Assembly (NCBI GenBank): GCA_963835495.1
Contig: CAWIFQ010000003.1
Coordinates: 744,001 to 808,000, forward strand
DNA: 64,000 nt
Origin: Acaudatibacter sp963835495
GTDB taxonomy: Bacteria; Pseudomonadota; Alphaproteobacteria; Caulobacterales; Caulobacteraceae
Direction of reading: 5' to 3'
Positions 1 through 10,508 of this stretch are shown here, piece by piece. Numbering within the stretch: the stretch's first letter is position 1; each line of letters begins with the position of its first letter. The position numbers were made by a program, and so were the translations under genes. Under the pieces are notes generated by a model. That model made no database searches. It was given only the letters and a program-made list of their open reading frames with translations, and was not told the origin of the DNA.

Positions 1-216
1 CTGCCGGCCGCGGTGGGCGACGAAACGAGCCGCGCCGGCTGGCTCAAGTTCGGCGAGCCGGGGCCGCCGACGCGGCCGGCGCTGCCGCCGGAGCACTTCG
101 TCAAGCCGGAGCCCGGCCTGCTGGCCCTGTTCCCGTCCAGCCTGTGGCACGGCACGGTCCCGTTCGGCGGCGACGAGGCGCGCCTCAGCATCGCCTTCGA
201 CGTGGTGAGGGATTGA
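1..216 (+). CDS. 2OG-Fe(II) oxygenase-like protein, C-terminal part (5' end outside window)
   Basis: The reading frame is open from the first base, so the gene begins upstream of the window. Only the last 71 residues are visible. They contain the pattern FPSSLWHGTVPF followed by EARLSIAFDVV. This resembles the distal iron-ligand His and the 2-oxoglutarate-binding Arg of the putative 2OG-Fe(II) oxygenase family that often follows TPR repeats in alphaproteobacteria. The substrate cannot be inferred. It converges on the DUF1501 gene, with repeat copy R1 between the two. The family call rests on one short motif. Confidence 0.6.
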   Translation: MPAAVGDETSRAGWLKFGEPGPPTRPALPPEHFVKPEPGLLALFPSSLWHGTVPFGGDEARLSIAFDVVRD

Positions 217-227
217 GCAAGGGGTCC

Positions 228-356
228 GTCACCCCGGGCGCAGCGCGAAGCGCGTAGACCCGGGGCCGGAAGCGCCGCCGCCCAGATGGATATCGCCTTG
301 GAACCGGCAGGTCCGGCCCCGGCTCGGTGCGGCTGCGCCGCTTGGCCGGGGTGACG
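228..356. repeat. Dispersed palindromic repeat, family R copy 1
   Basis: About 129 bp bounded by GTCACCCCGG and its complement CCGGGGTGAC. Inner arms are GGGGCCGGAAGCGCCGCC and a TCCGGCCCCGG motif. The same architecture recurs at 27440, 31201 and 50190. Judged by its asymmetric centre, this copy has the same orientation as copy 4 and the opposite orientation to copies 2 and 3. It lies between the 3' ends of two converging genes and could fold into a long imperfect hairpin. Confidence 0.85.
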
Positions 357-384
357 GTATTGAAGCCGGGTAGGCCTTCGTGCC

Positions 385-1746
385 CTAGGCGATGATCCCC
401 GTCGCCGGCGCCACGGCGGCGCTGTCCGGGAAGACCACGGTGTCGAGGGCGTGGCGGTCGACGCCGTACTGGGCGGCCAGCAGGCCCTTGAACAGGCCGC
501 GCATGTCGAGCGTCGGCGCGGTGTCGCGATTCTCGAACAGCTTGCCCTGGGCCAGCGTCGGCCAGTCGCCGACAATGCCGCCGGGCTTCAGCGCGCCGCC
601 GAGCAGCAACGCGGTGGAGGCCGTGCCGTGGTCGGTGCCGTTGGTGCCGTTGACCCGCGCTGTGCGGCCGAACTCGGTGACCACCACCACGGCGGTGTCC
701 TTCCAGGCCGGTCCCATGCCTTCGGCGAGGCCGTCGAGCGCCGCGTCGAGGTAGGCGAGCCGCGTCGCCAGCTGGCCCTGGCTAGAGCCCTGGCCCGCGT
801 GGGTGTCGAAGCCGTCGATCGAGACCGCGGCCACCTCGGGTCCGCCGGGCTGGATCATGAAGCCGGCCAGGGTCGCGCCCAGCTTGCGGGCGGCGGGCAG
901 GCCCTGGCGCAGGGTGGTTTGCAGCGCCGGTCCGCCGGCGTTGGTCGCGCCGGTCATCTCGGAGCCGGTCGCAGCGCCTGGCGCCGTCATCGCCGGCGCG
1001 GGTGCGCCGGGCGCGGACATCGCGGCGTCCGCATCGCCGGCGCTGAGCGCGGCGGTGGCGTCTTCGCCCGCGACCTTGGCCATCGCCTGGGTGGCCAGGC
1101 CGCTGGCGAGCGCGCGGCTCAGCATCGGGTCGTCGGCGTAGAGATCTTGCAGGATGCCGGGGAGGCGGGTGTCGGCGCCCGCGCCTGGACCCGGCGACCA
1201 GGACGCCGCCTCGACGCCGCCGCGCAGGATCAGCGGCGCGGTGGCGCCGACGGAGATCGCTTTCACCTTGCCCGGCCCCATCACCTGGAGCGCGCGGTTG
1301 AGCCAGCCGGAATCCGTGCCGTAGGCGGCGGTGGCGCCGTTCTCCAGCACGTCCTGCGCCTCGAAGTGCGAGCGCTCGCGGTCGGGGCTGGCGATCGCCG
1401 GCGCGATCCGCGCTTCCCCCTTCAGCGCCAGCCGGTGCACCGAGGGCAGGGCGGGGTGCAGGCCGAAGGTGTCGTCCAGCTTCAGCGCGCCGCCGGTCTG
1501 GCCGAAGCCAGGGATCGCGATCACGCCGCGCAAAGACGCGTAGTTCGGATCGCCCACCGGCGGCGAGACCGAGAGGCCGTCCATGCCGCCGCGGCAGATC
1601 ACCACCACCAGCTTGCGGGTCTCCATCGCCCCGTCGGCGCCGGCGAAAGCCTTGCGGCCGAGGAATTCGATCGAGATGCCGGCGCCAAGCACGCCGGCGA
1701 GAGCCTGGCGGCGGGACAGCACGGCGAAGGTGGGGGCGGCGCTCAT
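385..1746 (-). CDS. DUF1501 domain protein with Tat-type leader
   Basis: 453 residues. The N-terminus has a twin-arginine leader (SRRQALAGVLGAG, Arg12-Arg13) followed by FLGRKAFAGA, so export by the Tat system is likely. The body has hallmarks of the sulfatase-like DUF1501 family: VVICRGGMDGLSV near residue 50 and FDTHAGQ and TEFGRTARVNG in the C-terminal third. A low-complexity Ala/Gly/Pro/Met stretch lies at about residues 240-295. The chosen ATG overlaps the stop of the upstream DUF1800 gene by 4 bp (ATGA). DUF1501 and DUF1800 genes are commonly paired, and their biochemical role is unknown. Confidence 0.88.
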   Translation of the reverse strand: MSAAPTFAVLSRRQALAGVLGAGISIEFLGRKAFAGADGAMETRKLVVVICRGGMDGLSVSPPVGDPNYASLRGVIAIPGFGQTGGALKLDDTFGLHPALPSVHRLALKGEARIAPAIASPDRERSHFEAQDVLENGATAAYGTDSGWLNRALQVMGPGKVKAISVGATAPLILRGGVEAASWSPGPGAGADTRLPGILQDLYADDPMLSRALASGLATQAMAKVAGEDATAALSAGDADAAMSAPGAPAPAMTAPGAATGSEMTGATNAGGPALQTTLRQGLPAARKLGATLAGFMIQPGGPEVAAVSIDGFDTHAGQGSSQGQLATRLAYLDAALDGLAEGMGPAWKDTAVVVVTEFGRTARVNGTNGTDHGTASTALLLGGALKPGGIVGDWPTLAQGKLFENRDTAPTLDMRGLFKGLLAAQYGVDRHALDTVVFPDSAAVAPATGIIA

Positions 1747-3123
1747 CGGCGTTGGAACTCCGGAGACATCAGCAGGATGGCCAGGCCCTCTTCGCGGGTC
1801 TCGGCCCGCGAGATGGCGGTGGCGACGAGCGGCGTCAGGCGGTCGCCGAGGGCGTCGCTGGCGAGCTGGGAAGGATCGCGCCCGTTCAGGGCCCTGGCGG
1901 CCAGGCCCTGCGCCCAGGCCATCCGCTTGATCACCGCGTCCGGCGCGCACCACACCTCGGCCTCCTCGGGCCAGCCCTTTGGCGAGGGCGCGCTGAACGG
2001 CTTCTGGCCAAGCGAGGTCATGATCTGGCCGATATCCGGCAGGGTCTGCGGCGCGATGTCGGCGGCGCGCCAGGACGAGACCACGAACTCATAGGGGGTC
2101 TTGAACTTCACCGGCTGCGGCGACCAGGCCTCCCGCGCCATCACCAGGGTCTTGGCGACCTCGGCGAGGTTCCCGCCCGTGCCCAGGTAGGTGTGCTGCA
2201 GCTTGGCGACCAGGATGGGCGGCGGATCGTCGGCGACGAAGTGGCGGGCGAGCTTGGCGGCGATGTGGTTCGCGGTGTGCGGGCTGGCGGCCAGGTCCTT
2301 CATCACCGCCAGCGCCTGGTCGGCGCCGCCCTCGTCATAGCGCTTGCCCATGATCGTACGCGCGCCGGGCTCGTGGGCGGCGGGCGCGGAACTTGAACTG
2401 GCCGGCATCGGCCTCCTTCAACCCGCCGATGCTCCAGCCGGTCATCGCCCGGGCGAACTCGGTCACATCGGCCTGGGTGTAGCCGGAGGCGACGCCGACG
2501 GTGTGGAGTTCCATGATCTCGCGGGCGAGGTTCTCGTTCAGCCCGGCCTTCTTGCCGCCGCGCGACAGGAAGCTCGCGGCCATGGTGTCGGGTCCGACAG
2601 ACTGGGCCTGGTCGAGATAGAGCAGCATGCCGGGGTGGCTGGACGAGGCCACCAGCATGTCCTCGAAGCGGCCGAACACGTGCGGGCGGATCGCCTCCTG
2701 CTCGAACGGCCCGACCAGGGTCGCGGTCTGCAGTTTGGTCGCCGAGACGGTGAAGTGGTTGCACCAGAACAGCGCCCAGCGTTCGCGGAAGCCGGCGTCG
2801 GTGGTCGCCGCCAGCCGGACGCGGGCGACGAAGTCGGTCCCGGCGTCGTCCAGGATCAGCTTGCGGGCGAACTTGACCGGATCGAACGTCTGGCCGGCCG
2901 CCTTGGCCGCCTGCCGCTCTTTCTGGTAGTCGCGGAACTGCATCACCCGCTCGGCCGAGCCCGTCGCGCCGGGCTGCGGCTGGTCTGCGCCGACGCCGGG
3001 GCGCACCTGCGCCAGCAGCCAGGCCTCTGGATCGTCCCGCGCGGTCAGGATTTCGCCGGGCTTGGCGCCCAGCCCGAACCGGGTGACGGCGATGGCGGCG
3101 GCTAGGTTGCGGTCGAGGGCCAA
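1743..3123 (-). CDS. DUF1800 family protein, one apparent frameshift
   Basis: The start is a TTG at 3123, giving MALDRNLAAAIAVTRFGLGA, with AAGGAG at 3131-3136, 7 nt upstream. The first part matches DUF1800 (RVRLAATTDAGFRERWALFWCNHFTV, then LNENLAREIMELHTVGV and GYTQADVTEFARAMTGW). Near 2390 the frame breaks and the family motif AAHEPGARTIMGKRYDEGG continues in another frame to the stop at 1743. The span is 3n+1 bases, so removing one base would restore about 459 residues. It is translationally coupled to DUF1501. I treat the break as a probable sequence error, though a true mutation is possible. Confidence 0.82.
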
Positions 3124-3212
3124 GGCGTAACTCCTTGCCTGATCCGGCGGATTCTGTTGCCAGATCTGGCGGATTTTGCTCGTTGCACGGCCCAGCAGAA
3201 AGGTTCCGTCGT

Positions 3213-3932
3213 TTGTCCCTGCCAGGTCACCAAGCCGAACGGCGCAAGCGCTTCTACTCGGCGGTCGATGTCGGACCGATGAACGGCGGCTTTGCCGTCC
3301 AGCTCGACGGTCGCACACCCAGGTCGCCCCATGGCGTGCCGCTGGTGCTTCCGACCGAGGCGCTGGCGATGTTGGTCGCCGGCGAATGGGCGGCGCAGGG
3401 CGAGCACATCGTGCCGGCTTCGATGCCCGCGACGCGGCTCGCCTGGGGCGCGCTAGGGCTGGACCAGGCCGGCCGTGCGGCCGCGATCGAACGGGTCGCC
3501 TCGTACGCCGCCACCGACCTGCTCTGCTATTTCGCCGACTGGCCCTCCGACCTGCTGGAACGCCAGGAGCGGCGCTGGGGCCCCGTGATCGACTGGGCCG
3601 ACGGCGCGCTGGGCGTCACGTTCCACCGCACGCAGGGCATCGTCCACCAGCCGCAGCCGCAGCCGACGCTGGACCGCATCGCCGAACTGGCCGCAGCCGA
3701 AGACGCCTTCGCCCTGACCGGCCTGGTGGAGGCGGCGGGGCTGTTCGGCTCGGCCATCCTCGCCTTCGCCCTGCGCCGGGGCGAACTCAGCGACGAGGCG
3801 GCGTTCGACCTCTCGCGCCTGGACGAAACCTTCCAGGAAGAGCGCTGGGGCGTCGACGCCGAAGCCGCGGCCCGGGCCGACACCATCGCCAGGGAGGCGG
3901 TGACGCTGGGCCGGTGGTTCGCGGCGCTTTAG
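3213..3932 (+). CDS. ATP12-type F1-ATPase assembly chaperone
   Basis: About 239 residues. Family features are KRFYSAVDVG and GGFAVQLDGR at the N-terminus, then GEWAAQGEHIVPASMPATRLAWGA, ASYAATDLLCYFADWP, RRWGPVIDW and TQGIVHQPQP. ATP12 proteins assist assembly of the F1 alpha subunit of ATP synthase and are usual in alphaproteobacteria and mitochondria. I chose TTG 3213 as start because AGAAAGG lies 9 nt upstream and the first internal ATG (MNGGF) would cut the conserved N-terminus. It is divergent from DUF1800 with about 90 bp between them. Start confidence is moderate and family confidence high. Confidence 0.85.
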   Translation: MSLPGHQAERRKRFYSAVDVGPMNGGFAVQLDGRTPRSPHGVPLVLPTEALAMLVAGEWAAQGEHIVPASMPATRLAWGALGLDQAGRAAAIERVASYAATDLLCYFADWPSDLLERQERRWGPVIDWADGALGVTFHRTQGIVHQPQPQPTLDRIAELAAAEDAFALTGLVEAAGLFGSAILAFALRRGELSDEAAFDLSRLDETFQEERWGVDAEAAARADTIAREAVTLGRWFAAL

Positions 3933-4001
3933 CGCTCGCCTTGCCACCCGCCGCCGTCACCGTTACGCCTCACCGGCTTTGGTGAAGAAAAAGGCTGGGC
4001 G

Positions 4002-5534
<1,533 letters not shown>

Positions 5535-5553
5535 CGCGCGGGTAGGGGGGCGC

Positions 5554-6225
5554 ATGGCGTCTGAAGGCGATCTGCTCGATGTCGGGGAGGGCCTCGAAGC
5601 GCGCCGGCGCAGGCACTGGTACGACCGCCTGATGATGCTGGCCGACGGGGTCTTCGCCGTCGCCATCACCTTCCTGGTCAGCTACATCGCCGCCCCCACG
5701 GACTGGGATGGCGGCTGGGCCAGCCTCTGGTCTCACCTGGCGCCTCAGCTCGACGCCTACGCCATGAGTTTCCTGGTGATCAGCATCTACTGGCTGGCGC
5801 ACCGCCGGTTCATGGCCATGATCCTTACCGTCGACGCCGCGATCACCGTGCTGACCCTGGTGGTGCTGGGCCTCGTCGTGCTGATCCCGCCCGCGACCCG
5901 GCTGGTCAGCGCCTACTACAATTTTCCGGTGGCGCGCGCGGTCTACGCCGCCCTGGTGATCGCCATCGGTGCGATGATGGCGGTGCTGTGGGCCTACGCC
6001 GCCCTGGTGGCCAAGCTGGTCTCCAACGAGGTGAACAGCCGCGTGCGCTGGTTCCTGCTGGCGCTGATGGTGTTCACGCCCTCGTTCTTCCTGCTGCTGA
6101 CGATGGCCATCCCGCAGACGCGGCCGCTCGAAGTGCCGCTGGCGCTGACCGCGCTGTTCCTGATCGGATGGCGCCTGCGCCTGTGGACGGTCGCCCGGCT
6201 GGGCGGCAAGCCCTACGTGGCCTGA
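5554..6225 (+). CDS. TMEM175/DUF1211 family membrane protein (putative K+ channel)
   Basis: 223 residues with about six hydrophobic segments. The first, LADGVFAVAITFLV near residues 29-42, matches the (F/L)SDGVFAIAIT signature of the TMEM175/DUF1211 family, whose bacterial members are potassium-permeable channels. A second block, FLVISIYWLAHRRFM, also fits. It begins 19 bp after pccB and may be cotranscribed, but no functional link to pccB is known. The family is clear; the ion specificity is inferred from other members. Confidence 0.82.
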   Translation: MASEGDLLDVGEGLEARRRRHWYDRLMMLADGVFAVAITFLVSYIAAPTDWDGGWASLWSHLAPQLDAYAMSFLVISIYWLAHRRFMAMILTVDAAITVLTLVVLGLVVLIPPATRLVSAYYNFPVARAVYAALVIAIGAMMAVLWAYAALVAKLVSNEVNSRVRWFLLALMVFTPSFFLLLTMAIPQTRPLEVPLALTALFLIGWRLRLWTVARLGGKPYVA

Positions 6226-6262
6226 AGTCGGTCGCTGCGGCCCGGACGGCTTAAGCGGCGCC

Positions 6263-6288
6263 GGAACCCTGGCGGGCGCCCTTCGGTT
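6263..6288 (+). promoter_or_regulatory. Possible EcfG/sigma-T type promoter for the BON protein gene
   Basis: GGAAC at 6263-6267 and GGTT at 6285-6288 are separated by 17 bp. This approximates the alphaproteobacterial general stress sigma factor consensus GGAAC-N16/17-CGTT, with one mismatch in the -10 part. The -10 part is about 33 bp upstream of the ATG at 6322, leaving room for a short leader with the AAGGAGG ribosome site at 6309-6315. Single-site match, not tested statistically. Confidence 0.4.
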
Positions 6289-6321
6289 GTCTGGACACGC
6301 GAGCAACCAAGGAGGACCGCC

Positions 6322-7257
6322 ATGGCTGGCAGAGACAGCTGGAACGATGACGACCGGGACCGCTATGACGGCCGTGACCGCGCGCCGCGCCGTCGCGACG
6401 GGCCTTACGAAGCTGACCGCGGCTTCGGCCACGCCCCGGCCATCGGCCCGACGGGCATAGGCTCGCCCCACAGCCAGACCGGCGATTCCGGCGCGAGCGG
6501 GCGCTACTACGACGACCACGAGGGGCGGGCCGACTACGGCGGTTACGAGGGCGGCCCGCCGGGCTATGCGGCGGGGCCGGGTCGGCGCGACCTGCCGCGG
6601 CGGCTCGCCGGCGGCCGGCGTCCCGACGATTCCATCCGACCCGACTATCGCGACCGCGACATCGTCGACGAGGGCGAGGTCGCCGGCGGACCCTACAGCG
6701 ACTACGGCCGCCGGTTCAGCGGCTACGGCGCCGGCGGCGGATACACGCCCGACTACCGCGAAGGGCTCGGGCGCGAGCGGCGCAGCTGGAACAATCGCGC
6801 CGCCGACGAGGTCAGGTCCTGGTTCGGCGATGCGGGCGCCGAGCAGCGGCGGGACTGGGATGCGGCGGCGCAGGGCCATCACCGCGGCCGAGGTCCGAAG
6901 GGCTACCAGCGCTCGGACGAACGCATCCGCGAGGATGTCTGCGACCGTCTGACCGACGACCCGGTGGTCGACGCCTCCGAGATCGAGGTGTCGGTTTCGG
7001 GCGGGGAGGTGACGCTGAACGGAATGACGCCCAGCCGCACCGAAAAGCGCCGGGCGGAGGACCTCGCCGAGAGCGTTTCGGGCGTGCGCCACGTGCAGAA
7101 CAATCTGCGCGTCAGCCAGACCCACCAGCCCGGCTCGTTAGGGGCGGTGACCGACCCGCGCATCGCCGCCGTCAGCCAGGGCAAGGACGCCGACAAGGCC
7201 GCCCGGGAACTCGCGGAAGACCGCGGGCGGCTCGGCGCGCTGCGCCCTGACGCGTGA
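6322..7257 (+). CDS. BON-domain protein, SWFGD type
   Basis: 311 residues. Residues 1-150 are low complexity, rich in Asp, Arg, Gly and Tyr. A short VRSWFGDAGAEQRR segment follows, then a single BON domain at about residues 195-265 (YQRSDERIREDVCDRLTDD, then EIEVSVSGGEVTLNGMTPSR and GVRHVQNNLRV). BON domains are thought to bind membranes or ligands and occur in osmotic and stress-induced proteins. No signal peptide is visible. AAGGAGG lies just before the ATG, and a candidate stress promoter is upstream. It converges on msrB with a 2-bp gap. Confidence 0.85.
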   Translation: MAGRDSWNDDDRDRYDGRDRAPRRRDGPYEADRGFGHAPAIGPTGIGSPHSQTGDSGASGRYYDDHEGRADYGGYEGGPPGYAAGPGRRDLPRRLAGGRRPDDSIRPDYRDRDIVDEGEVAGGPYSDYGRRFSGYGAGGGYTPDYREGLGRERRSWNNRAADEVRSWFGDAGAEQRRDWDAAAQGHHRGRGPKGYQRSDERIREDVCDRLTDDPVVDASEIEVSVSGGEVTLNGMTPSRTEKRRAEDLAESVSGVRHVQNNLRVSQTHQPGSLGAVTDPRIAAVSQGKDADKAARELAEDRGRLGALRPDA

Positions 7258-7259
7258 CG

Positions 7260-7745
7260 CTAGAGCTTGTCTCCCCGGCCCAGCGGGTCGGGGAGCGCAT
7301 CGCCGGTCTTCACGAACTGCAGCGAGACCGAGTTGATGCAGTAGCGCAGGCGGGTCGGCGGCGGGCCGTCGGGGAACAGGTGGCCCTGGTGGCTGTCGCA
7401 GCGCGCGCAGCGGGTCTCGATGCGGACCATGCCGTAGCTGGTGTCGCGCACGGCGACGACGTGATCTTCCGAGAGCGGCGCATAGAAGCTGGGCCAGCCG
7501 GTGCCGCTCTCGAACTTGGTGTGGTGGCGAAATAGCGGCAGCCCGCACAGCCGGCAGCAGTAGGCGCCGTCGTCCTTGTTGCCGAGCAGGCCGCCGCAGA
7601 ACGGGGCTTCGGTGCCATGGTGCAGCAGCACATCGCGCTCTTCCTGAGTGAGGCCCGCCTCCAGGCGCTTGAGCTGGTCCGGGGTCGGGGGCGTCAGGTC
7701 GAAGCCGGCTTCGGAGATTGTCTTGGCGGCGGCGACGTCGGACAT
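7260..7745 (-). CDS. msrB: Peptide-methionine (R)-S-oxide reductase
   Basis: 161 residues. Two zinc-binding CxxC pairs are visible (C64-x2-C67 and C113-x2-C116). So are the GTGWPSF and GHLFPDGPPPT blocks, and the active-site motif RYCINSVSL with catalytic Cys136. It reduces methionine-R-sulfoxide in proteins with thioredoxin as donor. I start at MSDVAAAKT (ATG 7745) because the 18-residue upstream extension lacks conservation and AAAGGGAAG lies at a suitable distance. It is divergent from pccA, with 76 bp between the starts. Confidence 0.95.
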   Translation of the reverse strand: MSDVAAAKTISEAGFDLTPPTPDQLKRLEAGLTQEERDVLLHHGTEAPFCGGLLGNKDDGAYCCRLCGLPLFRHHTKFESGTGWPSFYAPLSEDHVVAVRDTSYGMVRIETRCARCDSHQGHLFPDGPPPTRLRYCINSVSLQFVKTGDALPDPLGRGDKL

Positions 7746-7821
7746 TTCGGCTTCCCTTTCGGCTGATGACGCAGCGTGACGGGTTGTCAGCCGCCGCATC
7801 CCTCTCTAACCGCCAGAGATA

Positions 7822-9849
7822 ATGACTAAAACGGCCAGCGACAGCCGCCTCTTCTCCAAAATCCTCATCGCCAATCGCGGCGAGGTGGCCGTGCGCATCA
7901 TCCGCACCTGCCGCCGACTGGGGATCGGGTCGGTGGTGGTCTATTCCGAAGCCGACGCCGGCAGCCTGGCGGTCGAGATGGCCGACGAGGCCGTGGCGAT
8001 CGGACCGTCCCCCGCGTCGCAATCGTACCTGGTGGCGGAGAAGATCATCGCCGCCTGCAGGGAGACCGGCGCAGAGGCGGTGCATCCGGGCTTTGGCTTC
8101 CTGTCCGAGCGGGCCGACTTCGCCCGCGCCTGCGCTGACGCCGGCATCGTCTTCATCGGCCCCAATCCGCACGCGATCGACGCGATGGGCGACAAGATCG
8201 CCTCCAAGCACGCGGCGGCGGCGGCGGGCGTCTCCTGCGTGCCGGGCCACATCGGCGAGATCGACGGGCCGGCGCACGCGGGGGCGATCGCCGCCGAGAT
8301 CGGCTATCCGGTGATGCTGAAGGCCTCGGCCGGCGGGGGCGGCAAGGGCATCCGCGTGGTGCGGTCCGCCGCCGAGATCGGCGAGGCGCTACTGGCGGTG
8401 AAGGCCGAGGCCGCCGGCGCGTTCGGCGACGACCGCATCTTCATCGAGAAGTTCATCGTCAACCCGCGCCACATCGAGATCCAGGTGCTGGGCGACAAGC
8501 ACGGCCACGTGGTGCACCTGTTCGAGCGCGAATGCTCGATCCAGCGGCGCAACCAGAAAGTCATCGAGGAAGCGCCGTCGCCGCTGCTGGACGAAGCCAC
8601 CCGCGCGGCGATGGGGGCGCAGGCGGTGGCGCTGGCGCAGGCGGTCAACTACGACTCGGCCGGCACGGTCGAGTTCGTCGCTGGACAGGATAAGTCTTTT
8701 TATTTCCTGGAGATGAACACGCGTCTTCAGGTGGAGCATCCGGTCACCGAGCTGATCACCGGGCTCGATCTGGTCGAGCAGATGATCCGTGTCGCCGCCG
8801 GCGAGCCGCTGGCGTTCGGCCAGGACGACCTGGCCATCAAGGGCTGGTCGATCGAGAGCCGGCTCTACGCCGAGGATCCCTACCGCGGCTTCCTGCCCTC
8901 GATCGGGCGGCTGGTGCGCTACCAGGCGCCGGCCGAGGGCGCGCGGGCGGCGGGCGTCGTGCGCATCGACAGCGGCGTGCGCGAAGGCGACGAGATCTCG
9001 ATGTTCTACGACCCGATGATCGCCAAGCTGGCGACCTGGGGCCCGACCCGCGCCGAGGCGGTGGGCGCGATGGCCGGGGCGCTGGAAGACCTGCACATCG
9101 AGGGCCTGGGCCACAATTCGCCGTTCCTTTCGGCGGTGATGGACCAGCCGCGCTTCCAGGAGGGCCGGCTTTCCACGGCCTATATCGCCGAGGAGTTCCC
9201 GGAGGGCTTCCACGGCCTCCCGCCCAGCCCGCGCCAGCTGGACCTGATGACCGCGACGGCCTGCGCGATGCAGCGCGTCCAGGCCCGCCGCAATGGACGC
9301 AGCCACGTGGAGCTGGCCAGCCGCAGCCCTCGGACCGAGTGGGTGGTGATCGTCGGGGCCGAAAAGCGCCGCGTGCGGCTGATCGAAGGCGTGGACGCGC
9401 TCGAGATCGCGTTCGCCGGTGAAGACCGCTCGGTGCAGCTGACGTCGATCGACTGGAAGCCCGGCCAGGCGCTGTTCCGCGCCGAGCTGGGGGGCGTGGC
9501 CTTCGCCGCCGAGGTGGCGCCGGCGGCCGAGGGCTACCGCATCCGTCACCGCGCCGCGGCGGCGCACGTACTGGTGCTCAGCCCGGCGTCCGCCGACCTG
9601 CACGAGCGGCTGCCGCTGAAGAAGCCGGCGGACACCTCGCGCCTGGTGCTCTCGCCGATGCCGGGTCTGGTGGTCGCGGTCGAGGTCGAGACCGGCCAGC
9701 AGGTCAGCGCCGGCCAGACCCTGTTCGTGATCGAGGCGATGAAGATGCAGAACATCATCCGCGCCGAACGCGACGGCCTGCTCAAACTGGTCAGCGCCAA
9801 GATCGCCGACAGCGTCAGCGCCGACGATATCCTCGCCGAATTCGCCTGA
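7822..9849 (+). CDS. pccA: Propionyl-CoA (acyl-CoA) carboxylase, biotin carboxylase/biotin carrier (alpha) subunit
   Basis: 675 residues. The N-terminal biotin carboxylase domain starts FSKILIANRGEVAVRIIRTC and includes the glycine-rich ATP loop KASAGGGGKGIRVV, HIEIQVLGDKHGHVVHLFER and FLEMNTRLQVEHPVTE. A middle linking region follows. The C-terminal biotinyl domain has VIEAMKMQN, with Lys641 the predicted biotinylation site. It partners with PccB (4002-5534) in propionyl-CoA to methylmalonyl-CoA conversion. The subunit genes are split by three unrelated genes. The frame is intact. Confidence 0.95.
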   Translation: MTKTASDSRLFSKILIANRGEVAVRIIRTCRRLGIGSVVVYSEADAGSLAVEMADEAVAIGPSPASQSYLVAEKIIAACRETGAEAVHPGFGFLSERADFARACADAGIVFIGPNPHAIDAMGDKIASKHAAAAAGVSCVPGHIGEIDGPAHAGAIAAEIGYPVMLKASAGGGGKGIRVVRSAAEIGEALLAVKAEAAGAFGDDRIFIEKFIVNPRHIEIQVLGDKHGHVVHLFERECSIQRRNQKVIEEAPSPLLDEATRAAMGAQAVALAQAVNYDSAGTVEFVAGQDKSFYFLEMNTRLQVEHPVTELITGLDLVEQMIRVAAGEPLAFGQDDLAIKGWSIESRLYAEDPYRGFLPSIGRLVRYQAPAEGARAAGVVRIDSGVREGDEISMFYDPMIAKLATWGPTRAEAVGAMAGALEDLHIEGLGHNSPFLSAVMDQPRFQEGRLSTAYIAEEFPEGFHGLPPSPRQLDLMTATACAMQRVQARRNGRSHVELASRSPRTEWVVIVGAEKRRVRLIEGVDALEIAFAGEDRSVQLTSIDWKPGQALFRAELGGVAFAAEVAPAAEGYRIRHRAAAAHVLVLSPASADLHERLPLKKPADTSRLVLSPMPGLVVAVEVETGQQVSAGQTLFVIEAMKMQNIIRAERDGLLKLVSAKIADSVSADDILAEFA

Positions 9850-10037
9850 GCCTAGCTGGGCCCGGATTGGCCACCTGATTCGCCTCCGGGCGCCGGGATT
9901 CGGGACAAGTCCGAACCGGAAAGGCGGTTCCACTCTCGCGCAGCGCGCTCTCAGCCGAGAGATCGCCGTTCTTTGTCTTTTCGGATTCGCCCCAATGGGT
10001 GTTAGCTTCAACTTGGAAACACAGGGGGGCTAACCCA

Positions 10038-10424
10038 ATGATGCAGTTACTGTTCAGCTTCAACGGCCGGATTCGGCGCACCAACTATTGGCTGGGCGCG
10101 CTGGGGGCCGGTCTGGCTTACGGCGTCGTACTCGGCCTCTGCTTTGTGATCATGGCGATGGGCCGCAACGGTCCGCTCGGCATGATCGGCGGGTTGCTCG
10201 CCCTCGTGGTCTATTTCTTCCTGCTCTGGACCGCCCTGGCGCTGCAGATCAAGCGGTGGCACGACCGCGACAAGTCGTGGGTGTGGATCTTCATCAGCTT
10301 CATCCCGCTGGTCGGCGCGATCTGGGCGCTGATCGAGGTCGGCTTCCTGGACGGCACGCCAGGCCCGAACAAGTATGGCCCATCGCCCAAGGGCATCACC
10401 GGCCCGGCGCCGGTCGCCACCTAA
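10038..10424 (+). CDS. DUF805 family small membrane protein
   Basis: 128 residues with three to four transmembrane segments. It starts MMQLLFSFNGRIRRTNYWLG, typical of DUF805, and carries LALQIKRWHDRDKSWVWIFI and the closing GTPGPNKYGPSP. AGGGGGG at 10023-10029 supports the ATG at 10038. The function of DUF805 proteins is unknown. A second, divergent DUF805 gene follows at 10509. The 188 bp upstream (9850-10037) show no gene or clear promoter. Confidence 0.85.
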   Translation: MMQLLFSFNGRIRRTNYWLGALGAGLAYGVVLGLCFVIMAMGRNGPLGMIGGLLALVVYFFLLWTALALQIKRWHDRDKSWVWIFISFIPLVGAIWALIEVGFLDGTPGPNKYGPSPKGITGPAPVAT

Positions 10425-10508
10425 ACATCAATCACCCTTCCGCCGCCGTCTTCGCGGCCCTAGGTTCGAGCCACCAGGGTTTGGATCTGGAGTCGCGGAG
10501 CGGCGCGC

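Noticed and set aside
451..2094. A 547-codon plus-strand frame opposite DUF1501
   Set aside because: Shadow of the minus-strand DUF1501/DUF1800 genes; composition lacks normal protein character.
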